Of a stretch of DNA of 64,000 bases, positions 16,853 to 25,569 are shown piece by piece. Every line of letters begins with the position of its first letter. Positions within the stretch are counted from its first letter, which is position 1. Origin of the DNA: Actinomadura madurae. Lineage in GTDB: Bacteria > Actinomycetota > Actinomycetes > Streptosporangiales > Streptosporangiaceae. The notes under the pieces were generated by a model, which did not search any database, was not told where the DNA came from, and saw nothing but the letters and a program-made list of their open reading frames with translations. The stretch lies in assembly GCF_900115095.1 (NCBI RefSeq), contig NZ_FOVH01000024.1:1-64000 (forward strand), read 5' to 3'. The translations under genes and the position numbers were made by a program.

Positions 16853-18214
16853 GTGTACGGACGGCGCACATGGTCCATACGGGTGCGGATGACCGTCATT
16901 GCCGGGGCGGTCACCGTCGTGATCTGTGCCATCGTCACCACGCTGATCCTGGTGGAGGCCCGGGGGGCGGAGACCACCTCCTCGCGGAGCAAAGCGACGT
17001 CCGCCGCGCTGAGCACGGCCTACGAGATCAGGCGCGGGCAGGTGAGCGGCCCCCTCGTCACGCCGGACGGCGTCGTCGTGCAGGTGCTGGACCAGACCCG
17101 GACGGTCATCGCCGGGACGCCGGGCCCGACGCTGGACGGTCCGCCGATCGCCCGGTTCGATCCGTCGAGGTTCCGCGTGTTCGACGCCGACACCCTGTGC
17201 TCCCCGCCGGGGCTGAGCGGCTGCCAGTGGGTCATCGGCTTCCGCGTGTTCCAGCCCGCGGGCGACTGGATCATTTACGCCGCCGTGCCGACCGTCCCCT
17301 GGTATGTCAGCGGCGGGCTCATCCTCTTCCTGGCCAGCGTCTCGCTGCTGGTGATCCTGCTGGCGTGCCTGCGCGCCTGGGGGACGGTCGACCAGACCCT
17401 CGCCCCGGTGGACGCGATCCGGGCCGAGCTGTCGGAGATCACCGCCGACCAGTCGGGGCGCCGGGTGACGGTGCCGGAGAACCGGGACGAGATCAGGCGG
17501 CTCGCGGAGGCCGCGAACGCGACGCTCGACCGCCTGGACAGGGCTTTGGAGCAGCAGCGCAGCTTCACCTCCGACGCGTCCCACGATCTGCGCAGCCCCA
17601 TCGCCGCGGCCCGCACGCAGATCGAGGAGGCGCTGCTGTTCCCCGACCAGGTCGACTGGCCGCAGACGGCACGGGCCGTCCTGCAGAGCCTCGAACGGCT
17701 GCAGGCGATCGTGACGGACCTGCTCCAGTTGGCCCGGCTGGACGCGGCGGCATGGCAGGACGTGGAGCCGGTCGACCTCGGCGCGCTGGTCACCATCGAG
17801 GTGGCGAGGTCGGAGCGGACGAAGATGATCGTCCCGCACCTGCAGGAGGGCGTGATCGTGCTGGGCGACCGGCTCCGCCTCGTCCGCCTGCTGACGAACC
17901 TGCTGGACAACGCGGAGCGGCACGCCGAGTCCCGGGTGGACGTCACGGTGGCCCGGGAGGACGGTGCCGCCGTCCTGGAGGTCCTCGACGACGGGGTGGG
18001 CATTGCCGAGCAGGACCGGCACCTGGTGTTCCGGCGTTTCGCGCGCCTGGAGGACAGCAAGGCCCGCGATCCCGGCGGGACGGGCCTCGGCCTGCCCATC
18101 GCCCGGGAGATCGCCCGGTTGCACGGCGGGACCCTCACCATCGAGGACAGCGACCGGGGTGCCCGTTTCGTCCTGCGGATGCCTCGCGACCACCGGGATC
18201 CGCCCTCGGCCTGA
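16853..18214 (+). CDS. Orphan sensor histidine kinase (453 aa)
   Basis: GTG 16853 has GGGAGG just upstream; the frame is open to 16781 but lacks a better start. Order: TM1 (VIAGAVTVVICAIVTTLI), extracellular sensor of about 120 residues with a Cys pair (LCSPPGLSGC), TM2 (SGGLILFLASVSLLVILLA), HAMP, HisKA (SFTSDASHDLRSPIAAART, His phospho-acceptor), and HATPase_c with NLLDNAERHAES, DDGVGI and GGTGLGLPIAREIARLHGG. This is EnvZ/OmpR-type architecture, yet no response regulator gene is adjacent, so its partner lies elsewhere. The Cys pair could sense redox state. Confidence 0.88.
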   Translation: MYGRRTWSIRVRMTVIAGAVTVVICAIVTTLILVEARGAETTSSRSKATSAALSTAYEIRRGQVSGPLVTPDGVVVQVLDQTRTVIAGTPGPTLDGPPIARFDPSRFRVFDADTLCSPPGLSGCQWVIGFRVFQPAGDWIIYAAVPTVPWYVSGGLILFLASVSLLVILLACLRAWGTVDQTLAPVDAIRAELSEITADQSGRRVTVPENRDEIRRLAEAANATLDRLDRALEQQRSFTSDASHDLRSPIAAARTQIEEALLFPDQVDWPQTARAVLQSLERLQAIVTDLLQLARLDAAAWQDVEPVDLGALVTIEVARSERTKMIVPHLQEGVIVLGDRLRLVRLLTNLLDNAERHAESRVDVTVAREDGAAVLEVLDDGVGIAEQDRHLVFRRFARLEDSKARDPGGTGLGLPIAREIARLHGGTLTIEDSDRGARFVLRMPRDHRDPPSA

Positions 18215-18353
18215 CCGGCCACGTCCCATCCGGGCATCGTGCACGGCCTACCAGTGGGTCCGGCAGTGCCCTGGACGCGAAGAACCCCGCGGCGCCGGTG
18301 CACGCGGGGTCGGGGGTTCGGCGGCCCGCGCGGGGGGACGGGCCGGCGGGGGG

Positions 18354-19739
18354 TCAGATCGCCGATTCGGCGGGGAGGCCGTGCAGGTGGATCCAGCCTT
18401 CGACGTCCGAATCCTTCACTCGGCAGCTGACCTGCTCGTACTCGGTGGCCTTCACATAGCCGGGGCTGTGGACGATCACGGAGTCGTACACGAAGCGCGA
18501 CGCGATGACGCCGAGGTCGGCGCCGGTCGCGGCGAGCCGCTGCTTCAGCGGCGGCGCGTCGAGCAGCCGGGCGGTCGTGATGATCGACGATCCGGACACG
18601 CCGGGCGGATCGGGCATCACGGGGCCGACGTTCACCGCGACCCTGAGCTGGATGCGCACGGCCTCGCTCGACCGGTGGTTGTGGCGGCGCAGCCGCATGC
18701 CGAGCGACACCAGCATCGGGTCGATCACCGCGGCGGTCGTGACCCGCGGCGGGACGACGATGAGCGCGCCGTCGCCGCGGTCTTCGATGTGGCAGCCGTC
18801 CCAGGGGACGCCGGAGTCCTCGAAGGCCTCCTGGAGGGCCCGGTACATGGCGCGGCGCACGTCGATCCGGTCGGCGTCGTCGCGGTCGGGGGAACTGAAC
18901 CCGGCGACGTCGGTGTACACGATGGTGCAGTTCTGGCCGGCCCAGGACGCTCCTTTACGCCGGGGGAAGTCCATCGGCTGCGTCGGCTGTTCGTAGGACG
19001 CCTCGACGACCGCGCCGATGGTGTGGGCCGGCAAAGGCGCGTTGGTCATGGGCGCGTTGGTCAAGTAGGCCGCGCCGCCTGTGCGGGGGTCGGGTACCGC
19101 GTAGGCGCCGGCCACCGTGAAGGGCCCCGTCATCGCGTACTGGTAGTGCGGAAGGACCGGCACGTACGCCGACGCGTAGGGCTGCGGGGGCCCGTACTGG
19201 GCCGCGGGGCCGTACGGGTGCATCGGTCCGGTGGCGTACTGCGGCGGCTGCGCCGAACCGTGCTGTTCGGTCATCCGGTCGTACATCTCGTGTTCCAGGA
19301 CGGCCACGACGCGCGGGTGGTCGCTGAGGTAGGCGACGAACTCCTGTGTGGACAGGAGCAGGGCGTGCAGCGTGTCCATCGCGACGACGGTGGCCGAGCG
19401 GCGGCGCAGCATCAGCGCGGCACGTTCGCCCAGGATGTCGCCGGGGCCGCGGAAGGCGATGATCCGCTCGCGGCCGTCCCGCTCGACGCTGACCCGCACC
19501 GAGCCCGACTTGATCACGATGGTCTGGTCGGCGGACTGGCCCTCGGCCCACAGCACCGCGCCGACCGGGTACACGACCTCGCGCGCGGACGCGAGGAACG
19601 CGGCCTGCTCGATCGTGGTCAGGGACGGCCAGAACCCCTGCCGGCGGGCGGTCTCGGCCGGCCGGGCGGACCGCGGCCGCGGCATCAGCTCGGAGTTGAC
19701 CATCTGGTCCGGGTCGTGGTCGCGGGCGTGGTCGTTCAC
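18354..19739 (-). CDS. Cyclic-nucleotide-binding protein fused to a degenerate class III cyclase domain (461 aa)
   Basis: GTG 19739 follows GGCGGGTGG. Residues about 30-145 form a cNMP-binding domain with an intact phosphate-binding cassette (GDILGERAALMLRRRSATVV), so cAMP binding is likely. A Pro/Tyr/Gln-rich linker (about 150-260) leads to a cyclase homology domain. That domain keeps the first metal Asp (IVYTDVAGFSS) and a GD pair (EDRGDGALIVV). The adenine-selecting Lys and Asp and the catalytic Asn are not conserved at the expected places (EDRGD for KFEGD; SSIITTAR for GDPVNEAAR), though the Arg remains. It is probably not a cyclase but a nucleotide-responsive signalling protein. No DNA-binding helix-turn-helix is evident. 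Confidence 0.8.
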   Translation of the reverse strand: MNDHARDHDPDQMVNSELMPRPRSARPAETARRQGFWPSLTTIEQAAFLASAREVVYPVGAVLWAEGQSADQTIVIKSGSVRVSVERDGRERIIAFRGPGDILGERAALMLRRRSATVVAMDTLHALLLSTQEFVAYLSDHPRVVAVLEHEMYDRMTEQHGSAQPPQYATGPMHPYGPAAQYGPPQPYASAYVPVLPHYQYAMTGPFTVAGAYAVPDPRTGGAAYLTNAPMTNAPLPAHTIGAVVEASYEQPTQPMDFPRRKGASWAGQNCTIVYTDVAGFSSPDRDDADRIDVRRAMYRALQEAFEDSGVPWDGCHIEDRGDGALIVVPPRVTTAAVIDPMLVSLGMRLRRHNHRSSEAVRIQLRVAVNVGPVMPDPPGVSGSSIITTARLLDAPPLKQRLAATGADLGVIASRFVYDSVIVHSPGYVKATEYEQVSCRVKDSDVEGWIHLHGLPAESAI

Positions 19740-20605
19740 TGAACCACCCGCCTCGGGCCGGACCGGACGGGACGTGGCGACCCCGTGGGGTGTGGGGGGT
19801 GGACGGCGAAGGTCGGGGAAGAAGACTGCAGCTCTGACATGACAGGGACCCCATGCCTCGAATCGTGACACCGGCCTCCGGTCGGGGGGTGCCGGGAGGC
19901 GCCCGGCACCGGTCGGGGGCGGCCGATGTTCACTTCACCTATGGCCCGGACCGCGTGATCGCGGTTAGACTGGGTGAGTCCGCAGAAACGTTTTGGCAGG
20001 TCAGCCCGGATCTTTCTGCGTCTTCGCAGGTGTCTGCGCAGACCGGCCCGGACGTTCTCGTGCGGCCCTGGGAGTCGCTCTCCGCTCTCCCGCGATCGTC
20101 TTGGCTGCCAGACCGGTGATCGTCGGGAAGCGGCGGGCGACTCTGTTTTTCGCCTCTGACAGTGTTCGTGGGTGTGCTTCCGGCTCTGCCGAAGTCATGT
20201 GCTCCGTCGTGCCCTCCCGTCCGGCGCGCGCCGGGTCCGTCGTTCGTTCTGCGCCGGCGGCGCCCCTGGCCCCGTGGCCGCCGGTGGAGTGCGGACCGGG
20301 CGCGCGTCCCGCCCGAGGCCCTCACTCTGAGTCAGTGTTGACCCTGACGATACGTTGCACCGCGTTCGGTCGCAACTAGTCTTCTGCTATTCTGCTACCT
20401 AGCACTTTAGTACATGGTCTCAAGGTATGCAGCAGTCTGGAAGCTCTAGATGCGAGATTCGGGCGATATGACGGGGTCTGATGCCCACAGTGAAGATCGC
20501 TTTACCGGGACATATAGCGCAGTGACGTCATGTGGGATGTGAGGTCCCGGTATGCCATGTAGCATCCAGGTTGGTGGCATCAACTACGGACAGTGAGCGA
20601 TAACG
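19740..20605. other. Intergenic region, no gene seen
   Basis: About 865 bp separate divergent genes. Frames are short and lack ribosome sites. Notable points are a GC-rich hairpin GGTGCCGG/CCGGCACC near 19888-19911 and an AT-richer stretch from about 20370 to 20450 that probably holds promoters for the XRE gene at 20606. A small RNA cannot be excluded. Confidence 0.4.
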
Positions 20606-21478
20606 ATGACCAGTGACCAGGGGCCCATAGTCCAGAGCGCACTGCTGCGCACCGAGCTGGTACGCCTGCGCAAGGAGAAGAACCTGACGCAAGAGCAGGT
20701 GGCGCGGGAACTGGAGTGGTCTCCGTCGAAGCTGATCCGTGTGGAGGGCGGTAAGAACGCCATCACCAGGACGGACCTGCAAGCGCTCCTCAGGGTGTAC
20801 GGAGTGAACTCGGAAGGGCGTCAGGAGCGGCTCCAGGCACTGGCCCGCGGTGCACGCGAGCCCGCCTGGTGGAACCAGTACCGCAGTGAGCTCGATCCCA
20901 GTTTCCTCGCCTATGTGGGCTACTCGGCCGGTGCGGCCTACATCCGGCAGTTCCACGGGACGGTCATCCCCGGGCTGATCCAGACGCCCGAGTACGCCGA
21001 GGTGCTCTCGACCGGCAAGTCGTCCGAGACGGGACGCGTGCTCGCCGCTAAGCTGCGCATCCAGCGCCAGCAGGAGCTGGCCAAGCGCGAGAACCCGCCC
21101 CGCCAGCACTACATCATCGACGAGGCGGTCATCCGCCGGCACGTCGGCATCAAGATCGACCCGGCGATCATGCCGGCGCAGCTCAACCACATCGCCGACG
21201 CGTCCGAGAGCAACGACCTGCTGACCGTCCGGGTGCTCCCGTTCAAGGCCGGGGCGCACCTCGGGCTGGAGGGGCCCTTCAGCGTCCTGGAGTTCGACGG
21301 CGACCTCGGCGACATCCTCTACCTGGAGGGCCGGCAGGGCGCCAGTCTGATGATCACCGGTGACGACCCCCGGATCCCCGAGTACCGGGACAGCTTCGAG
21401 CTGCTGCTGGAGCAGGCGCTGTCGGCCGAGGAGTCGATCGCCCTGATGCGCCAGTGCGCGGAAGACCTCATGGCCTGA
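20606..21478 (+). CDS. XRE-family regulator with DUF5753 domain (290 aa)
   Basis: The N-terminal helix-turn-helix (LRTELVRLRKEKNLTQEQVA, LEWSPSKLIRVEGG, residues about 10-70) is followed by the DUF5753 region: AREPAWWNQYRSELDPSFL, IPGLIQTPEYAEVL, and the C-terminal VLPFKAGAHLGLEGPFSVLEF. These proteins are numerous in actinomycetes and are usually paired with a DUF397 gene, as here (21734). They are thought to act as a regulatory, antitoxin-like pair affecting development and antibiotic production. The next gene downstream is on the same strand 255 bp away. Confidence 0.88.
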   Translation: MTSDQGPIVQSALLRTELVRLRKEKNLTQEQVARELEWSPSKLIRVEGGKNAITRTDLQALLRVYGVNSEGRQERLQALARGAREPAWWNQYRSELDPSFLAYVGYSAGAAYIRQFHGTVIPGLIQTPEYAEVLSTGKSSETGRVLAAKLRIQRQQELAKRENPPRQHYIIDEAVIRRHVGIKIDPAIMPAQLNHIADASESNDLLTVRVLPFKAGAHLGLEGPFSVLEFDGDLGDILYLEGRQGASLMITGDDPRIPEYRDSFELLLEQALSAEESIALMRQCAEDLMA

Positions 21479-21733
21479 CTGACTACCGGACCGTAACTCA
21501 ACCGGGAGGTGACCGCGGCACCAGCATCCCCAAGGCGAGTGGCCGTCATAACACTCTGAGTGATCTTGTGTTCCCTTGTAGGCGGGATAACTAGAACCGT
21601 TTACACTCTTGATCGGGAAATTATCCACAAGGTCGTGGTTTGTTGTGCCCAACTTGATGCTCGCCCGGTGGTCGCCCCCGCCCGATCGGCAGGACGTGAC
21701 GGCAACCGCCGACCATGGATGGAGGGTTGCTGA

Positions 21734-21946
21734 ATGGTGTACCGGTCCGACCTGGAGACCGCACTGAACTGGCGAAAGGCCAGCGCAAGCCAGGATTCGA
21801 ACGACTGCGTGGAAGTCGCGGCCCAGGGGCCGTCCGTCCTGGTCCGCGACTCGCGTAACCGCTCCGCCGGCGTCGTCACCCTCGCTCCCGCAGCGTGGCG
21901 GACTCTCCTGAACGCCATCCAGAACGGAGATCTGGACGGCCGTTGA
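21734..21946 (+). CDS. DUF397 domain protein (70 aa)
   Basis: ATG 21734 lies behind GGAGGG. The chain has the family pattern: LNWRKASASQDSNDCVEVAA, then VLVRDSRNRSAGVVTLAPAA and a final WRTLLNAI segment. DUF397 proteins are small partners of DUF5753-type XRE regulators; the cognate regulator is the gene just upstream. The 255-bp gap with a TAACTAGAACCG-containing AT-rich region suggests it also has its own promoter. Confidence 0.85.
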   Translation: MVYRSDLETALNWRKASASQDSNDCVEVAAQGPSVLVRDSRNRSAGVVTLAPAAWRTLLNAIQNGDLDGR

Positions 21947-22061
21947 GTCACCAGACTCATTTCCCCTGTAAATCTCAGGAATTGTCGAATACCACGACGC
22001 TGTGAAGTATTGACCGACGACTCTTGACAGGACCCGCGGGGTCGGAGGAGTTCGCGCGCTG

Positions 22062-22100
22062 CCCTGAGCGAACCCTGAACCTACCCTGAAACGTCCCTGA
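22062..22100 (+). promoter_or_regulatory. Four CCCTGA direct repeats with 11-nt period
   Basis: CCCTGA occurs at 22062, 22073, 22084 and 22095, exactly one helical turn apart, 130-170 bp upstream of the hydrolase start. A TAGCTT box follows at about 22132. Direct repeats with an 11-nt period are typical sites for OmpR/PhoB-type response regulators, which bind as head-to-tail dimers. The regulator is unknown. Confidence 0.65.
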
Positions 22101-22232
22101 ACGCCCTGTTCCGGTGGGGGAACCGCCCCTAGCTTGATCGTCAGAGGTCCCCGGCCACGGCCGGGTCGGGGACCGTGACGCCCGCACGCACGAGCCGGCG
22201 TATCCGACGTCCCCTCCACGGGAAGGCCATTC

Positions 22233-23297
22233 ATGCTGCGCCAACACGGGCTCGCCCTCTGGGCGGCGGCCGCCGCCGGGGCCGTGGCGCTCACCGGCGC
22301 CGCCGCTCCCCTCCAGCCGAGCCCGGCCGCGGCCTCGCCCGCCATCGACTGGCGCCCCTGCGGCGACGACGGCAAGGCCGAGTGCGCCACGCTCCGGCTG
22401 CCGGTCGACTGGTCGCGCCCGGACGGCCCCACGTTCGGCCTCGCCATCGCCCGCCGCAAGGCCCTCGACCCGTCCGCCCGCGTCGGGACGCTCGTCTTCG
22501 GGCCCGGCGGCCCCGGCGACTCCGGCGTCCAGCGCGTCACCGACGGCGTCGACCGGTTCAGCGACCGGCTCCGCCGGCACTTCGACATCGTCAGCTTCGA
22601 CCCGCGCGGGGTCGGCGCCAGCAACCCGGTGACGTGCTCGGCCGACCTCGTCGCGAGCGCCCCCTCACCGATGATCAAGAGCGCCGCGGGCTTCCGGGCG
22701 ACGCTCGACCACAACGCCAGCCTCCGCGCCGACTGCCGCGAACGCACCGGACCCCTGTACGACCACGCCGACACGCTCAGCTTCCCGAAGCGCGTCCGCG
22801 CGATGGTCCTGGAGAGCGTCAACGATCACAGCGTCCCCGACACCCGCCGCTTCCTGACTTCCGAGCTGGCCGCCGCGCAGGACTCCTTCGACCAGTTCGT
22901 CGCCTGGTGCGGACGCACGAAAGACTGCGCCCTGCACGGCAAGGACGTCCGCGCCGTCTGGCGTGACCTGCGCGCCCGCGCCGCCCGCGGCGAACTCCCC
23001 GACCCGTCCGACCCGAGCACCCCGCTCCCCGAGTTCGCCCTGGTCCTGATGGCCTACAAGAGTTTCTACGGCCCCGACTGGTCGGACCTCGCCAAGAACC
23101 TGGCCGCCCTCAACGCATCCCAACCCGTGAGGCCCGCGCTCGCCGAGAAGCCGACGGCCAAGGAGACCACCAAGGACCCGTTCACCGCGCAGTTCTGCTC
23201 CGACTGGAGCCTGCCCGTCCGCGACTACGCCGAGTACGCGCAGCTCATGCGGCAGACGACCCTCCCCCCACCCACCAAAACCTGCTCCTCCACCTGA
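22233..23297 (+). pseudogene. Secreted alpha/beta hydrolase (tripeptidyl-aminopeptidase SlpD/E type), catalytic region deleted
   Basis: The signal peptide, IDWRPCGDDGKAECATLRLP and the oxyanion region VFGPGGPGDSGV are normal for the S33 peptidase/SlpD-E family. Near residue 187 the chain jumps from PLYDHADTLS to FPKRVRAMVLESVNDHS. In intact relatives about 35-40 residues lie between these blocks and contain GVSYGT with the nucleophile Ser. The frame is kept, so it is a clean in-frame deletion. The chain also ends early (354 residues against about 500) after DYAEYAQLMRQTT, before the catalytic Asp and His. A hydrolase activity is not possible as written. Confidence 0.8.
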
Positions 23298-23314
23298 CCA
23301 CCCCACACACCCCA

Positions 23315-23340
23315 GGGGCCGACCACCACCGGTCGGCCCC
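23315..23340 (+). terminator. Rho-independent terminator
   Basis: GGGGCCGACC, loop ACCACC, GGTCGGCCCC followed by TTCGTTT, 18 bp after the truncated hydrolase gene. Confidence 0.85.
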
Positions 23341-23404
23341 TTCGTTTGCTCGGCGTCGAGTCCGCGCGCTTCCTAGCAGTTGGCCACTTGCAGTTCTGGG
23401 GGGC

Positions 23405-23611
23405 TTGGAATTCCGTGTTTTCCACGTATCGCGTGGCGATATTGCAGGTGAATTATCCGAAGATGAGTGGAATGCCCGCGGCTACTCGGTGGTGTATTCC
23501 AAATCGAGACCTGGAGGGTGCCCTCCCGCGTGGATGGGGGCGCGTCAATTTAATGAGGGCGCGACACGAGGGAAGAGAGCAATGGTAATTCGGCGAAAGA
23601 GTGATCTATGA
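23405..23611 (+). CDS. Possible small ORF overlapping the EACC1 gene start (68 aa)
   Basis: TTG 23405 starts LEFRVFHVSRGDIAGELSED and continues WNARGYSVVYSKSRPGG to a TGA that overlaps the ATG of the EACC1 gene by four bases (ATGA), the pattern of translational coupling. Codon use is AT-richer than the neighbours. The frame stays open upstream without a better start, so it could instead be the 3' end of a lost gene. It matches no family I know. Confidence 0.4.
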   Translation: MEFRVFHVSRGDIAGELSEDEWNARGYSVVYSKSRPGGCPPAWMGARQFNEGATRGKRAMVIRRKSDL

Positions 23612-23988
23612 CGCGAACCGTCCTGGTCGAGATCCACGAGCGCGGCGCCGATCCGGTGCGGCTGGACCAGCTCAGCCGTCATCTGCTGAAAGACCTGCGG
23701 AGAGTCGGAGTGCAGGCCGAGCGGCGGGCCGTCCGGGCGCCCGCGGGGGCGAAGTCCGGATCGGCGGTGGCGATCGCGACGCTCCTCGTCGGCCTCGGCG
23801 GCACGCCGGCCATGAAGGCGTTCGTGAATGGGATCTTCGGCTGGCTCGGTCCGCGGAGAGGAAACATCAAGATCAGTTGCGGTGACAGGTCGGTGGAACT
23901 GTCCGCGGCGACTCCGGGGGAACGGCGGGAACTGCTCGAATGGCTGCTGACATGCGACGAGGAAACGCGGGACGGGCGCGGAGACTAG
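23608..23988 (+). CDS. EACC1-like effector-associated protein (126 aa)
   Basis: The protein has the features of the effector-associated constant component family: a short alpha/beta start (RTVLVEIHERGADPVRLDQL, HLLKDLRRVG), a hydrophobic glycine-rich helix (AVAIATLLVGLGGTPAMKAF) and a final beta-rich part (IKISCGDRSVELSAATPGER). EACC1 proteins are found next to caspase, trypsin and similar effector genes in actinomycete conflict systems. Here the next gene is a caspase that overlaps it by up to 49 bp, so the two are surely co-expressed. They probably act together, one sensing or gating, the other cutting. Confidence 0.7.
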   Translation: MTRTVLVEIHERGADPVRLDQLSRHLLKDLRRVGVQAERRAVRAPAGAKSGSAVAIATLLVGLGGTPAMKAFVNGIFGWLGPRRGNIKISCGDRSVELSAATPGERRELLEWLLTCDEETRDGRGD

Positions 23989-25523
23989 CGCTTCTGCTGG
24001 CCTCGGACCGCTACGAGGATCCGGGGCTCGGCTCGCTGCGCTCACCCGCCCATGACGTGCGGGCCCTGTCCGCCGCGCTGGCGGACCCGAGGATCGGCGG
24101 GTTCGAGGTGGACGACGTGTTCAACCGGCCGGCGCACGAGGTGAACGCCGCGATCGAGGACTTCTTCTGCGACCGGCGGCCCGATGACGTGCTCCTGCTC
24201 TACGTCTCGTCCCACGGGGTGAAGGACGACGCGGGGCGGCTGTACTTCGCGACGTCCAACACCCGGGTGAACAGGCTCGGATCGACCGGGATCGCGTCGA
24301 CGTTCGTGAGCGAGCAGATGTCCCACAGCATGTCGCGCAACATCATCCTGCTGCTGGACTGCTGCTACAGCGGGGCGTTCGTCGAGGGCATGGTCGTGCG
24401 GGGTGGTGGGAGTGTCGGGATCAACGAGCGGCTGAGCGGCTCCGGACGGGCGATCCTGTCGTCGTCCTCGGCGCTGGAGTACGCCTTCGAACTCGACCGG
24501 CGGCGGGTGACCAAGGAGATCTCGCGTTACCCGTCCCAGGACGAGAGCGGCGGGCCGTCGGTCTTCACCGAGGCGCTCGTGCGCGGCCTCACCACCGGGG
24601 AGGCCGATCGGAACCGGGACGGGCGGATCTCCATCGACGAGCTGTACGACTACACGTACTCCGAGGTCACCGCCGCGAACCCGAACCAGACGCCGACCAA
24701 GTTCTCCGACGTCAGCGGCGAGCTGATCGTCGCGTTCAGTCCCGGGACGGCCCGCCCGCCGGCGCTGCCGGAGGAGGTTTCCTCGGCGGTCGGGCATCCG
24801 CTGACGTCCGTGCGCGCCGCCGCCGTGACCACGCTGAAGGACCTGGCGCTGGCCGGGGACGAGGCCGGGCGGCTCGCCTACGAACGGCTGAGGACGCTGC
24901 TCGGCGACGACAGCCGCATGGTGGCGACCGGCGCCCGCGAGGCCATGGCGGAGGTCGACCGGGTACGGCCCTTCGAGGAGCGTCGGCGGGTGACGGCGCC
25001 CCCGCCCCCGGGTCCCTTCCAGTCCGGAGGAGCCTGGAGGCCGCCGGGGCCGCCGTCTCGACCGTGGCCGCCCCCGCCGCCGGCCGCTCCCGTCGCTCCG
25101 CCGGCGCAGGGTTGGGAGGAGCCTTTGCGTGGTGGATCGGTGCTGGCCTATCTGCTGCCGTTCTTCGCGAGCCTGCTGCTCGTCTTCAGCCGGAGCCGGA
25201 ACGTCAGGTACCACGCGGTGCAGTGCGGGCTCATCGACGCGGTGACGACCGTCTACGTCGTCCTCACGGTGCTCCCGCTCGGTATCTACGCGGATATCAG
25301 GTACGGCACGGAGCCGGTGCCTGGGGGAGACGTCCCCTTCATCGCCTGGACGGTGACGTTGCTCCTCACGCCCTGCGTGCTGCGCGGCTACTGCCTGGTC
25401 CAGCTCGCTCGGAAGGGGACGGCCCGGATCAAGTTCCTCGGGACCCTGGCGCGCCGGGTCGTCTACGGACCGCAGGGTGCCACCGAGATGTTCCAGTCGC
25501 CGTACCGGTGGTCGCAGACCTGA
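23940..25523 (+). CDS. Membrane-anchored caspase-family protease (527 aa)
   Basis: The caspase p20-like domain (residues about 14-265) has both catalytic residues: His in LLLYVSSHGVKDD (H92) and Cys in ILLLDCCYSGAF (C142). The substrate-pocket part (SSSSALEYAFE, SVFTEALVRGL, DELYDYTYSEV) is also typical. A HEAT-like or helical stretch (about 285-350) and a Pro-rich linker lead to a C-terminal domain with about three membrane helices (SVLAYLLPFFASLLLVFSRS, AVTTVYVVLTVLPLG, FIAWTVTLLLTPCVL) resembling DUF4870/Tic20-type domains. ATG 23940 or 23952 may be used. The layout suggests a membrane-tethered suicide or signalling protease controlled by the adjacent EACC1 protein. Confidence 0.85.
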   Translation: MAADMRRGNAGRARRLALLLASDRYEDPGLGSLRSPAHDVRALSAALADPRIGGFEVDDVFNRPAHEVNAAIEDFFCDRRPDDVLLLYVSSHGVKDDAGRLYFATSNTRVNRLGSTGIASTFVSEQMSHSMSRNIILLLDCCYSGAFVEGMVVRGGGSVGINERLSGSGRAILSSSSALEYAFELDRRRVTKEISRYPSQDESGGPSVFTEALVRGLTTGEADRNRDGRISIDELYDYTYSEVTAANPNQTPTKFSDVSGELIVAFSPGTARPPALPEEVSSAVGHPLTSVRAAAVTTLKDLALAGDEAGRLAYERLRTLLGDDSRMVATGAREAMAEVDRVRPFEERRRVTAPPPPGPFQSGGAWRPPGPPSRPWPPPPPAAPVAPPAQGWEEPLRGGSVLAYLLPFFASLLLVFSRSRNVRYHAVQCGLIDAVTTVYVVLTVLPLGIYADIRYGTEPVPGGDVPFIAWTVTLLLTPCVLRGYCLVQLARKGTARIKFLGTLARRVVYGPQGATEMFQSPYRWSQT

Positions 25524-25569
25524 GGGGCCGCGCCTCGGGGCCGGTCAAGCCGGTGCCGGGGCGCGGCCG

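Noticed and set aside
18355..19850. The cNMP/cyclase fusion as a Crp-type DNA-binding regulator
   Set aside because: No helix-turn-helix follows the cNMP domain; a linker and a cyclase-like fold do.
19888..19911. Strong GC hairpin near the cNMP gene start as a terminator or riboswitch
   Set aside because: No T-run, no gene ending nearby and no recognised riboswitch core; such hairpins are frequent in DNA of this composition.
20528..22822. A 764-codon minus-strand frame over the XRE, DUF397 and hydrolase genes
   Set aside because: It spans several real plus-strand genes and their gaps, has no ribosome site and matches nothing.
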